A stretch of DNA of 53,239 nucleotides from an uncultured Roseburia sp. Lineage in GTDB: Bacteria > Bacillota > Clostridia > Lachnospirales > Lachnospiraceae. The notes under the pieces are model-generated. The model did not search any database. It had not been told where the DNA came from and saw only the letters and a list, made by a program, of their open reading frames with translations. Below are positions 17,945 through 26,203 of the stretch, one piece after another. The position numbers and the translations under genes are program-made. Each line of letters starts with the position of its first letter. Position 1 is the first letter of the stretch. The stretch is taken from positions 1 to 53,239 of the forward strand of contig CAKRLC010000005.1 in assembly GCA_934358955.1 (NCBI GenBank). The letters are read 5' to 3'.

Positions 17945-19189
17945 TTAAGACAAAGTCATCATTGCAGGGATCATCACCACTGCGATCACAATTCCAAGCA
18001 TGATCATCATCGGAAACAGCATTTTGGTTCCTGCTTCCTCTCCACACTGTTTCGCCCTGTTTTTCCGCTCCTCAAACGCATCTTCCACCTCATTTTCGAG
18101 CAAAGCTCCCAATTGCCGTGTTCCTTTCCTCATATTTTGTGTGAGCAGGCTGCAAAATTTCCGATACCGGTGCAATCCACACCGTTTTCCAAAACGTTCC
18201 ATTGCTTTTGCCTCACTGACTCCGCTTTCTATTTCATGACAGGTAAGAAGCATTTCTTCATAAAGAGGATTTTCTTTTTCTCCACATGTTTCTTTTCTAC
18301 GGCAATAGTTTTCCACAATTCTTTTCCACGCTGCATATACCGTCATTCCGGCGCCAAGCAAAACATTCAATTTTCCGATGAGATTCGGATACTCTATCTC
18401 AAGCTGTTCTTTTCGTTTTTTCTCTGCTTCCCGCCGCCTTGATCTTTCCAGCAATGGGACACCAGCTGCCGCAACGATGCCAAGGAGCATTATTTTTTCA
18501 GGAATTCTTTCGTTTCGGACTTTCCATACAATGGTCTGCCCTTCCACCTCCTGCGGCAGAACAATATCCAGCTGCTCCGTAGCTGCAGCTTTGTCTGCAA
18601 GCTGTGCCTGCACTTTATTGACTAGCTGTTCTTCTGCTGTATACTTTTTGGGATAAATGTGAAAAGAAAATTCATACTGATGCTTCTTTTCTCCACATGT
18701 TAATTCCACAACAGCCAAAACAACTTGCCCCTCTTTTGGTACCTTCTCATTAAATATCTTTCCATCCAGATCTATAAAAGAATAGTCCCCGAAGCTCCAG
18801 TCTGCCGTCACTTTTCCATTCTGATATTCTGATTGTATACAAACATCTTTCCGGATTTCATCTATGGATCTGTTTTCACCCGGAAAGGTTTCCATAATTT
18901 CTGCTTCCGCTGCTTCCAGAAGTCCCTGAATCTCATTTTCTTCCAGCCCCTGTTCCTCTACTTTTAATACCGTCTCCTGTTTTTTTGTCACGCCAGGAAT
19001 TTCCCAGAGCAGTTGCACTTCATAATCACCCGCGCCATTTTCATTCCTGCGAATTACATTTCCGGTATCCAACACTGAATTTTTATGTTCTATCATTGCT
19101 GCTATGAGCGATACCGCCAAAGAAAATCCTATTATTTTCAAGACTTTTTTATATACCGGATCTTTATTTTTCCAACGCGTCTTTTCCAT
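17945..19189 (-). CDS. tadC: TadC-like type II secretion F-domain protein with an extra outside domain
   Basis: 414 aa. An N-terminal membrane helix (residues ~15-32) is followed by ~190 residues that should lie outside the membrane, a second helix (~236-250), a cytoplasmic F domain (NLIGKLNVLLGAGMTVYAAWKRI...), and a C-terminal helix pair (MLFPMMIMLGIVIAVVMIP). Inner-membrane platform of the Tad machine with TadB. The large inserted segment is not part of the classic TadC layout I know. Confidence 0.85.
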   Translation of the reverse strand: MEKTRWKNKDPVYKKVLKIIGFSLAVSLIAAMIEHKNSVLDTGNVIRRNENGAGDYEVQLLWEIPGVTKKQETVLKVEEQGLEENEIQGLLEAAEAEIMETFPGENRSIDEIRKDVCIQSEYQNGKVTADWSFGDYSFIDLDGKIFNEKVPKEGQVVLAVVELTCGEKKHQYEFSFHIYPKKYTAEEQLVNKVQAQLADKAAATEQLDIVLPQEVEGQTIVWKVRNERIPEKIMLLGIVAAAGVPLLERSRRREAEKKRKEQLEIEYPNLIGKLNVLLGAGMTVYAAWKRIVENYCRRKETCGEKENPLYEEMLLTCHEIESGVSEAKAMERFGKRCGLHRYRKFCSLLTQNMRKGTRQLGALLENEVEDAFEERKNRAKQCGEEAGTKMLFPMMIMLGIVIAVVMIPAMMTLS

Positions 19190-19207
19190 TCACATCTTTT
19201 ACTCCTT

Positions 19208-19945
19208 TCACACTTTAATATCTGTAATCCTGCCTGCGAGATAGATCGCGCCAAGATAACATGCAAGCGCAATCGTCATCACACAGGCTCCAAACAGATT
19301 TCCATATAATGGCTCTAAAAAATCTTTCGCCGTCAAATTCAGATATCCCAGCATCAGAACCGGGATAACGTTCATAATGTCCTGTTCCATTTTCTTTGCC
19401 GCAATAATCGTCTGTATTTCACGTTCTACTTCAATTTTGTCGCAAATACGATCCGTTGTCTCCTGTATAATCTTCGACAGATTTCCTCCGCTGCGCTTTG
19501 CAAATAAAAATACTTCTGCAAAACCCTGTATGTCTTCCTTACCACTTCTGTCTGCAAACTCATAAAAAAGTTTTTCAAGCGGCTGGTTCATCGCCACTGC
19601 CAGATTCATCTGATGCAGTTCCTGAACCATACATGCATTTGTTCCATACAATTCCGTCATCTCTTTTTCGCTTTCTTTCCAGGCATTTTCCAGCGAATAT
19701 CCTGCCTGTAATGCAGCTACAACACTTTGCATAGCATCCTTAAATTCTGTCAGCAGTCTTTCCTCCTGCTCCCGCTTTTTTCTCTTTTTCTCCCTGCCTA
19801 AAAGAATAGGAACAAATATCACTGCCGTAAACATTCCGTACACGGACCGATATAACAATGCTGCTGTAAGCGTTGCTGCTGTAACTCCTGTCAGCACACC
19901 CAGTAATACTTCTCCTTTTTTCATTTTGTATCTGTTATATTCCAT
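19208..19945 (-). CDS. tadB: TadB-like type II secretion F-domain protein
   Basis: 245 aa. Two N-terminal helices (residues 12-48), a cytoplasmic F domain (LTEFKDAMQSVVAALQAGYSLENAWKE; FLFAKRSGGNLSKIIQETTDRI), and C-terminal helices. The start overlaps the end of tadA by 11 bp, pointing to coupled translation. Partners with TadC at the membrane. Confidence 0.88.
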   Translation of the reverse strand: MEYNRYKMKKGEVLLGVLTGVTAATLTAALLYRSVYGMFTAVIFVPILLGREKKRKKREQEERLLTEFKDAMQSVVAALQAGYSLENAWKESEKEMTELYGTNACMVQELHQMNLAVAMNQPLEKLFYEFADRSGKEDIQGFAEVFLFAKRSGGNLSKIIQETTDRICDKIEVEREIQTIIAAKKMEQDIMNVIPVLMLGYLNLTAKDFLEPLYGNLFGACVMTIALACYLGAIYLAGRITDIKV

Positions 19946-21161
19946 CTAAAAGCCCAGTTCTTTCTAATTTTTCTGTATTTTTCAGCGTTCCGACATGGGC
20001 AAGGCTTCCTTGCACCCGACACTCGTTTTTCTTCTGCTCTGTAAAACAATAAATATCATTTAACAAAATTTCTCCTTCACGATATCCAAGTATTTCTGTA
20101 ATAGACAATACCTTTCTGCTCTTATCCCGCAACCGCCCCAGATGTACCAGAATATCAATTCCGGATGCGATCTGACTGCGTATTGCCGGCAGCGGAAGCT
20201 CCATTCCCATCAGCACCATCGTTTCAAGCCGCACTAACATATCCTTGCAGGAATTTGCATGTCCGGTAGAAAGGCTGCCATCATGCCCGGTGTTCATAGC
20301 CTGCAGCACATCGAGTGCTTCTGCTCCCCTGCATTCTCCCACGATCAGTCTTGATGGTCTCATTCGCAGGGCTGTCTTTATCAGATCACGTATCGTGATC
20401 GGTATGACCCCTTCCGTATTGGCATTTCTTGTCTCCAGCCTTACCAGGTTTGGTTTGTCGATCAGCTGCAGTTCTGCCGAATCTTCAATTGTGATAATCC
20501 GTTCATCATTTGGAATAAATTGCGATAATGCATTCAGAAAAGTTGTTTTTCCGGAACCCGTTCCGCCGGAGATAAAAATATTATAGCCACTTAAAACAAG
20601 AGCTCTTAGAAAATCTGCCGCTTCATCTGAAATGGCTCCCATTTCGATTAGATCCTTCATAAGAAATGGACGCTCTGGAAATTTCCGGATCGATATAGCC
20701 GAACCATCGATGGCAATCGGATGCAGCACAATGTTCACCCTCGATCCGTCCTTTAATCTCGTATCCACAATTGGTGAAGCTTCGTTTATCATGCGGTTAT
20801 TGATCCCTGCAATCTGCTGGATCACATCTTGCAGCTTCTCCCCAGATGTGAATTTTTTATCCGATGCGTAGAGCTGTCCTTTCTTTTCATAAAAAATATG
20901 CTCTGCACCATTTACCATAATCTCTGTGATCTCCGGATCATCTAACAGCTCCTGGAGAACATCCAGCTTCCGAAGCGAATCAAACAAATACTGCTCTAAT
21001 TCTTCCTGGTCTTGTAACGTCAGAAAATTCTTTCTTGCATAGGTACTGCACTGTTCGGAAACAAGCTGCCTGATTTCCCCATCTTTCGCCTCCCTGGTGA
21101 GGTCGATCTCACTTAGGATCTGTTCCCGCAGATTCTGTATCCTGCCGTCTGTGATTTTCAT
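19935..21161 (-). CDS. tadA: TadA/CpaF secretion ATPase
   Basis: Hexameric ATPase that powers Flp pilus assembly. 408 aa: N-terminal domain (residues 1-160), Walker A GGTGSGKTT (198-206), Asp box ITIEDSAELQL, Walker B RLIVGECRG (271-279), His box TGHDGSLSTGHAN. ATG 21161 follows GGGAGGAG at 9 nt and lies 7 bp after the stop of the TadZ-like gene. Confidence 0.95.
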   Translation of the reverse strand: MKITDGRIQNLREQILSEIDLTREAKDGEIRQLVSEQCSTYARKNFLTLQDQEELEQYLFDSLRKLDVLQELLDDPEITEIMVNGAEHIFYEKKGQLYASDKKFTSGEKLQDVIQQIAGINNRMINEASPIVDTRLKDGSRVNIVLHPIAIDGSAISIRKFPERPFLMKDLIEMGAISDEAADFLRALVLSGYNIFISGGTGSGKTTFLNALSQFIPNDERIITIEDSAELQLIDKPNLVRLETRNANTEGVIPITIRDLIKTALRMRPSRLIVGECRGAEALDVLQAMNTGHDGSLSTGHANSCKDMLVRLETMVLMGMELPLPAIRSQIASGIDILVHLGRLRDKSRKVLSITEILGYREGEILLNDIYCFTEQKKNECRVQGSLAHVGTLKNTEKLERTGLLDGI

Positions 21162-21168
21162 TTTACTG

Positions 21169-22212
21169 CTACTCCTCCCTCGTCATTTTTCCATTGGTAA
21201 CATTTCTTACAAAATCACCAAATTCACTCCACTGCAGCTGCTCGATAAGATTGCCTCCAAAAGAAAGGTTCTTCACAGAATAAGCCGGCTGCACTTGCTG
21301 TATTTTTTCCGGTAGCTTTTCGTCCTGTGCCGCAATCCATTTTATAAAGGCCTGCTTCTGACATTCATAAAAATGCCCCTCTTTTCCTAACATATAAATC
21401 CGGCTGCAACAATCCAGATAAAACGCATACTCCGGCATCATCATCCCAAAATCTACGATAACCTGTTCAAATTCTGTATATTTTTCCAGATAATCCATGA
21501 GCTTTTCAAAATCTTCCTTTCTTATTTGCATAAGATTTTCCGGATTTTCAAAAGGAAATGCGAAAAAAATTCCTTTCATCTCATAAATACAACGCCAGAA
21601 AAAATCCTCGTCGAGATTCCCCTGTCGCAGACGCAGAATCAAATCTCCAAGATTTTTGTCGCCTTCACGCTCAAAAAGTTCACCAAAGCCCGAATATTCC
21701 AGAAAGCTTAAATACAGTACTTTTTTCTCTCTGCCACAATTTACTGCATACAGGACAGAAAACAGGCTTTGCAATTCATGACGGATTGGCGAGCAGACCC
21801 CGGTAATTTCAATTTTTTGATAATGTCGATACCTGTTTTTCTCTTGCCGGCCTCCTTGCGCTGCCACATAAATCTCATGCATCATATACTCCATAGACAG
21901 AAACCTCGATATCTCTGTCCGGCCATTTGGTGTGCCATCCTGCCATGCCGTCTCCTCTGCCACCTTATCCGGCAGCTCTTCTGTCAGGTATAGCACATTG
22001 TTCCCCATATCCCTGTTTTCAAAAAAAGTATGGAATCCAAGCCCTGCCAGAATCACATCATAGCTTCCCTTTTCCAGTGCCCGTACGAGCTCTTCTTCCC
22101 TGGTATAGACATGCAATGCTATCTCCTCTGATTTATGCTTCATCATATACATGGAAAAACGTTCCCCGTAAAATAAATTGGTGTCACATAATGCTACTTT
22201 AATTTTTCCCAT
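21169..22212 (-). CDS. TadZ/CpaE-like protein with a degraded P-loop
   Basis: 347 aa. N-terminal receiver-like segment (KVALCDTNLFYGERF) and a ParA/MinD-like C-terminal half, as in TadZ, which localises the Tad machine. Where the Walker A loop should be (about residue 133) the sequence reads EITGVCSPIRHELQSLF with no Gly-Lys-Thr, so ATP binding is doubtful. Gene order (tadV-tadZ-tadA) supports the call. Its start is 1 bp after the tadV stop. Confidence 0.75.
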   Translation of the reverse strand: MGKIKVALCDTNLFYGERFSMYMMKHKSEEIALHVYTREEELVRALEKGSYDVILAGLGFHTFFENRDMGNNVLYLTEELPDKVAEETAWQDGTPNGRTEISRFLSMEYMMHEIYVAAQGGRQEKNRYRHYQKIEITGVCSPIRHELQSLFSVLYAVNCGREKKVLYLSFLEYSGFGELFEREGDKNLGDLILRLRQGNLDEDFFWRCIYEMKGIFFAFPFENPENLMQIRKEDFEKLMDYLEKYTEFEQVIVDFGMMMPEYAFYLDCCSRIYMLGKEGHFYECQKQAFIKWIAAQDEKLPEKIQQVQPAYSVKNLSFGGNLIEQLQWSEFGDFVRNVTNGKMTREE

Positions 22213-22626
22213 TTACCCTCCTATGATCAGACAGACCGCAATAAAAATCTCTGCCGAAAAACAGATTTTTGTCCCGTCCTGCATTTTTTTGCCCTTTAAA
22301 GCCAGATATCCTATTTTTCCTGCTCCATAAATTGCCGCAATAAAAAAAGAAAGTAGCATGACTTTTAAAAGCTGTTCTGTTGTTAAAAAAATACCTGTTA
22401 TGGAAAATAATTTGATATCGCCTGCCCCTATGACATGCGCCTGAAATAATAGAAATAATAGAATCACCGGTATGGTGATATGAAAAATTGATATTACAAT
22501 GCCTGCAGGACCATACTGAATCAGCCGGAGCACACAGCCTGCTGCCAGTCCGCACAAAATCAGCCGGTTGCTGATCTTGTTTTTCTGTAAATCCTCCAAC
22601 ACTGCCAGACTTAAAATCGTAAGCAA
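22213..22626 (-). CDS. tadV: TadV-type prepilin peptidase (A24 family), start uncertain
   Basis: About 137 aa. Catalytic Asp motifs LEDLQKNKISN and GAGDIKLF, several membrane helices. Cleaves pilin leaders. The only standard start in frame is TTG 22626, which has no ribosome site, while a good GAGGTG site upstream feeds a different frame (ATG 22654 or 22657); so the first membrane helix is short. Either an unusual initiation, a small frameshift, or a sequencing error. First gene of the Tad operon. Confidence 0.8.
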   Translation of the reverse strand: MLTILSLAVLEDLQKNKISNRLILCGLAAGCVLRLIQYGPAGIVISIFHITIPVILLFLLFQAHVIGAGDIKLFSITGIFLTTEQLLKVMLLSFFIAAIYGAGKIGYLALKGKKMQDGTKICFSAEIFIAVCLIIGG

Positions 22627-22676
22627 TGTCCGTTGTAAGATTACCCCAACTCATCACCTCGCTTTGTTGTAATCGG

Positions 22677-22705
22677 ATTATAGCAACTGTTTTTCTGTTT
22701 GTCTA
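22677..22705 (-). promoter_or_regulatory. Tad operon promoter
   Basis: Minus strand: -35 TAGACA (22700-22705), 17-bp spacer ending in an extended TGC, -10 TATAAT (22677-22682). About 50 bp before tadV. Confidence 0.75.
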
Positions 22706-22743
22706 TAGGTATCGTCAAATTTGTATTTTTCTTTGTTACATTT

Positions 22744-23016
22744 TCACAAAAAATTTGTCGCCGTAATTGCGTAAAGCAGTGCAACCCCAGGAAATCCAAG
22801 CATTCCGGATGTCAAAAGGCTTACAGCATTGATTCCAACGCAAAGTGCAACGCCCTGTTTTTCCAGAAATTGATTCATAAACAGGATCAGAACTGCTCCC
22901 ATTCCAGCCCTTACTATAACGTTTAATACAAGCTGTGCCCGACTCCGAAGCAATGCAATTAGCACAACTATTCCACAGCTTGCCGCGATCAAAAGTATTC
23001 CATCTACTTTTTCCAT
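22744..23016 (-). CDS. bofA: BofA-family protein (pro-sigmaK processing inhibitor family)
   Basis: 90 aa, mostly membrane: two or three helices, ending in the family signature GINAVSLLTSGMLGFPGVALLYAI. In Bacillus, BofA holds the SpoIVFB protease inactive during sporulation. Start set at ATG 23016, which has GGAAG 8 nt upstream; the frame is open to 23067. It is divergent from yaaL, whereas in Bacillus the two are neighbours in one operation order. Suggests a spore-forming ancestry. Confidence 0.85.
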   Translation of the reverse strand: MEKVDGILLIAASCGIVVLIALLRSRAQLVLNVIVRAGMGAVLILFMNQFLEKQGVALCVGINAVSLLTSGMLGFPGVALLYAITATNFL

Positions 23017-23168
23017 AAAATTTCTTCCCTGCTTTCCTTCTATTAACAAATTATGCCGTAAATGCACCTATATTCCCAATGTCTCATATTTCATAAAATT
23101 TTTTCAAAGACTGTATAGTTTTTCCACCTGATGCCTATACTCTTAATAAGACTATTTGATGGGAGGGA

Positions 23169-23390
23169 ATGACCATTCGCATTTTGCAAAGAGAAGCTGC
23201 CAAAGATAAAAATTACGCACTCCTGAAAGATGACCTCCTCCAGACCACACGCGCCCTGCAGGATGCCTATAACAATCTCGAAAATGTCATTGATCCAGAT
23301 CTGATCGACTGCTATATTTATGAACTCAATTCTGTTCAAATGCGTTACAAATTTTTACTTGCAAGTATAAAAAAGCTGGAATTGTCCTAA
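23169..23390 (+). CDS. yaaL: YaaL family protein (DUF2508)
   Basis: 73 aa, helical. The C-terminal signature DLIDCYIYELNSVQMRYKFLL is typical of DUF2508/YaaL, usually found beside bofA and recR. Function unknown. GGGAGGG is only about 2-3 nt from the ATG, unusually close; ATT at 23175 would be at the usual spacing. Confidence 0.85.
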   Translation: MTIRILQREAAKDKNYALLKDDLLQTTRALQDAYNNLENVIDPDLIDCYIYELNSVQMRYKFLLASIKKLELS

Positions 23391-23440
23391 TCAATATTTT
23401 ATTATTGCTGTTTTGATAAAATCGTATTATAATTAACCCG

Positions 23441-23470
23441 TTGTCAAGCATATCAAATATATGCTATACT
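23441..23470 (+). promoter_or_regulatory. Promoter with a palindrome in the spacer (DUF1858 gene)
   Basis: TTGTCA (23441-23446), 18-bp spacer, TATACT (23465-23470) with an extended TGC. The spacer is a perfect inverted repeat AGCATAT-N5-ATATGCT (23447-23465), a likely repressor site. It is 66 bp before the start codon. Confidence 0.6.
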
Positions 23471-23535
23471 TATACAGCAAATTCATCTGTTTATCAAACA
23501 GAATTTTATCTTTCAGAAATAAGGAGGATTTTGAA

Positions 23536-23748
23536 ATGACTCAGGTTACAAAAGCAACCATGATTGGTGAATTACTTCAGATTGACCAGAATATTACACC
23601 AGTTCTTTTAAATATTGGAATGCACTGCCTTGGATGCCCATCTTCCCAGATGGAAACAATCGAAGAGGCAGCTATGGTTCACGGTATTGACCCAGACGCT
23701 TTAGTAAAAGAGATCAACGATTTCTTAGAAAAAGACTTAGCTGAATAA
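23536..23748 (+). CDS. DUF1858-domain protein
   Basis: 70 aa. Small helical domain with MHCLGCPSSQMETIEEAAMVHGID, the Cys pair (C-x2-C) typical of this group, which also occurs fused to redox and hybrid-cluster-type proteins. Role likely redox or metal sensing, not proven. ATG 23536 has a full AAGGAGG 8 nt upstream; the frame upstream of it lacks coding character. Monocistronic, with its own promoter and terminator. Confidence 0.88.
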   Translation: MTQVTKATMIGELLQIDQNITPVLLNIGMHCLGCPSSQMETIEEAAMVHGIDPDALVKEINDFLEKDLAE

Positions 23749-23764
23749 TTTACAGGTATTTCCT

Positions 23765-23803
23765 AAAAAAGACTGCCCTATCAATGATAGGACAGTCTTT
23801 TTT
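23765..23803. terminator. Bidirectional terminator (DUF1858 gene / mecA)
   Basis: AAAAAAGACTG-C-CCTATCA, one-base loop region, TGATAGG-A-CAGTCTTTTTT: long stem with one internal mismatch and T-runs on both strands. Confidence 0.88.
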
Positions 23804-23843
23804 GTTTTTAAAAATCTGTAGCATACAGCTTCAATATACTGTT

Positions 23844-24608
23844 TTATAGTTCTGCCAGCGTCTGCAATGCATCATCCAATATAATATTGCGATAATGCTC
23901 TTTAAAAAACGCTCCCATTCCCGGTGTATACGTCTTGGAAACAGCGTATTCTGACAAAATATTGCAAACTTTATTGAACTCTTCCGGAGAATGTCCGCTT
24001 TTTCGCAGCAACAAATAGTATCTGTGTGTTGCCTCATTTTTGTATAAATCATTTTGCCCTGTATAGAAGCCTTTTAAAATATGTGCAAGCCTTGTGATAT
24101 CTGCCATATCCTGGAAAACAAACAGCTTAGTCAGGTCTACAAGTACATTTCCCGGCGTCTCTTTTTCTGTTGTTTTATTACTGTCTGTCTCTTCCTGTTT
24201 TGCACTCCGGCGCTTCTGTTCTTCCTGGATCTTTTTAAATAATCCAAGGACATCGTCCGCCCCTTCAGCCGGAATATTCTGACCTCCTGTCAGCGCCTCT
24301 TCATAGAGATCTTCCGGATCCGGTTCTGAAAATCTGGAAAAACGTGTATCAAGTTCTTCCGGATATTCTACCTTCGTAACTACAAGAATAACGGTGTCCG
24401 CAGAAAGCGGGATCGCCTCTATCATAAGCGGTATATCATCTGCCTCAAATCCAAATTCATACGCAGCCTGCTGCATCATATCTCGAAACAGCAGCTTTGC
24501 CTTTTCGGTTCCGTACGCAAGTTCGCTGAGCTTAATCTGACGTTCCGCCAGATCTTCTCTGGTTAAAGTGCAACGAATCTGATTTTCATTCACTTTTTCA
24601 ATTTTCAT
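23844..24608 (-). CDS. mecA: Adaptor protein MecA family
   Basis: 254 aa. N-terminal MKIEKVNENQIRCTLTREDL and LFRDMMQQAAYEFGF are family signatures; the C-terminal half (DLTKLFVFQDMADITRLA...) is the domain that binds ClpC. In Bacillus, MecA delivers substrates such as ComK to ClpCP. The linker (residues ~110-160) is charged and variable. Start set at ATG 24608 (GGAAGTGA upstream) and not 24650. Confidence 0.88.
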   Translation of the reverse strand: MKIEKVNENQIRCTLTREDLAERQIKLSELAYGTEKAKLLFRDMMQQAAYEFGFEADDIPLMIEAIPLSADTVILVVTKVEYPEELDTRFSRFSEPDPEDLYEEALTGGQNIPAEGADDVLGLFKKIQEEQKRRSAKQEETDSNKTTEKETPGNVLVDLTKLFVFQDMADITRLAHILKGFYTGQNDLYKNEATHRYYLLLRKSGHSPEEFNKVCNILSEYAVSKTYTPGMGAFFKEHYRNIILDDALQTLAEL

Positions 24609-24773
24609 AATATCACTTCCTTCATCCGGAGAACCTTGTAAACTGTACATCTATTATAATCAAATGCCCCTTTGATGTAAAGTATACCATTTCATTAAAT
24701 ATTTCTAAACTTAGCCTCAATTTATTTTCATTTCTAAAATTTTGTGAAAAATTACCAATTTCTAAAAAAGTAG

Positions 24774-24802
24774 TTGCAAAATATTTCCTTTCATGCTATA
24801 AA
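24774..24802 (+). promoter_or_regulatory. Promoter of the Ser/Thr kinase cassette
   Basis: TTGCAA (24774-24779), 17-bp spacer ending TGC, TATAAA (24797-24802). The resulting leader is only about 25-45 nt. Confidence 0.7.
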
Positions 24803-24832
24803 CATATGCATGAGATGCAGAACTGACACGCT

Positions 24833-26203
24833 TTGAAAGGAGCGATCTTTCGCATTACAGAAACAATCCTGTTCGGCAAATACCGACTGGTCTCTGCGCT
24901 TGGCACTGGGAGCAGCAGTACCGTCTATCTCGCTGAACATATCAAACTGAATGTATACCGGGCAATCAAGTGTATCGCTAAGGACACTGCTTCGGTTTCA
25001 TCCTTCTCTTCGGAAGCAGAGCTTCTGAAGGATCTACATCATCCAGGAATTCCCATCATCTATGACATGGAAGAAGATGAACAATTCTTTTATATCATTG
25101 AGGAATTTGTTGCGGGTGAATCATTAGATACATTTGTATCACATCAGATTATTTCCCATGAACTTTTATTAAAATTTGGTATCCAACTTTGTGATATTTT
25201 AAACTATCTGCATCACTTAATGCCATATCCTATCCTATATCAGGATTTAAAGCCGGAGCATATTATAGTATGTGGAGATCAGTTAAAATTAATCGATTTT
25301 GGAATTGCATCTTTTTTTACCGGTTCTGGAAAAAATTACCAGATTTATGGAACAACAGATTTTGCTGCGCCGGAAGCGGTCGCAGGTCTGCCGGTCTCCC
25401 CGTCGGCTGATATCTTTGGTCTCGGAAAGCTGCTTTCCTACTTAAGCACTTTTACAAGCCAGCCCTGTTCCGATCATTTTTACGCTATTATCCAAAAAGC
25501 CACTGCTTCAAATGCAGCGGACCGATATGAAACGATTCTTCTTTTTCAGGAAGCACTTGAAAAAGAACTTCAGACAGCGTGTCCTGATGTTTCTCATCTC
25601 ATGAAAAAAATAAGTATTCTGGGAAGCAAGCCCGGAATTGGTGTCACACATATTGCCATCTCTCTTGTAAGTATCTTAAACCACAATGGTTACACTGCTC
25701 TTTACGAAGAGGCGCATTCAACCGACAGCCTGCATGCCATGCTTCGTGAAAATCCTTTTATCAAAGAACAGGACGGCATTTGTTCTTTTCAGTTTTTCCG
25801 CGGTATTCCTGATTATGGTCCCGCAGTTATACTCAATCGGCCTTATGCTTCTGTTACGGTAAAAGACTGTGGTGTATTTCTTAAAGATACTACCATACCC
25901 GATCCCGATACACTTTACTTACTCGTATTAAGTGGAAGTCTCTGGGATATGGAAGTGGATATCAAAGCAGCGGGCAGCTTCTTATCGCATCCGCATGTTG
26001 TTTTTCTATGCAATTTTGCGAATCATGCAGCTGCCAGAAAAATCGCGGCAAAGCTTGGTAAGACCGTTTACTGCTTTCCGTTTGATCCGGATGTCTTTTC
26101 CTGCACACAGGAAAAAGAAGACTTATTTTTTCAGATACTTTCAATCGAAAGGAGAAAACTAAAATTTTTGCATTTCATAAAAAGACGATTCAAAAACATG
26201 TAA
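24833..26203 (+). CDS. Ser/Thr protein kinase fused to a ParA/TadZ-like domain
   Basis: 456 aa if TTG 24833 is used. Hanks-type kinase (residues ~15-245): Gly loop GTGSSSTVY, Lys46 in AIKCIA, catalytic loop YQDLKPEH (138 Asp, 140 Lys; His replaces the usual Asn), DFG 155-157, GTTDFAAPE activation end. A second domain begins at ~258 with ISILGSKPGIGVTHIAISL, a P-loop-like motif ending Thr-His in place of Lys-Thr, and no membrane segment. AAAGGAG lies inside the frame at 24836, leaving ATT 24854 as the nearest possible initiator. No extracellular PASTA domain. Substrate unknown; the FHA protein of the Tad locus is a candidate reader. Confidence 0.82.
   Translation: MKGAIFRITETILFGKYRLVSALGTGSSSTVYLAEHIKLNVYRAIKCIAKDTASVSSFSSEAELLKDLHHPGIPIIYDMEEDEQFFYIIEEFVAGESLDTFVSHQIISHELLLKFGIQLCDILNYLHHLMPYPILYQDLKPEHIIVCGDQLKLIDFGIASFFTGSGKNYQIYGTTDFAAPEAVAGLPVSPSADIFGLGKLLSYLSTFTSQPCSDHFYAIIQKATASNAADRYETILLFQEALEKELQTACPDVSHLMKKISILGSKPGIGVTHIAISLVSILNHNGYTALYEEAHSTDSLHAMLRENPFIKEQDGICSFQFFRGIPDYGPAVILNRPYASVTVKDCGVFLKDTTIPDPDTLYLLVLSGSLWDMEVDIKAAGSFLSHPHVVFLCNFANHAAARKIAAKLGKTVYCFPFDPDVFSCTQEKEDLFFQILSIERRKLKFLHFIKRRFKNM

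Noticed and set aside
22199..22657. 152-codon minus-strand ORF with a good ribosome site overlapping tadV
   Set aside because: Composition (runs of His, Arg, Cys, Asn) is not protein-like and the other frame has the full A24 peptidase signatures. Kept only as evidence of a start-site problem.
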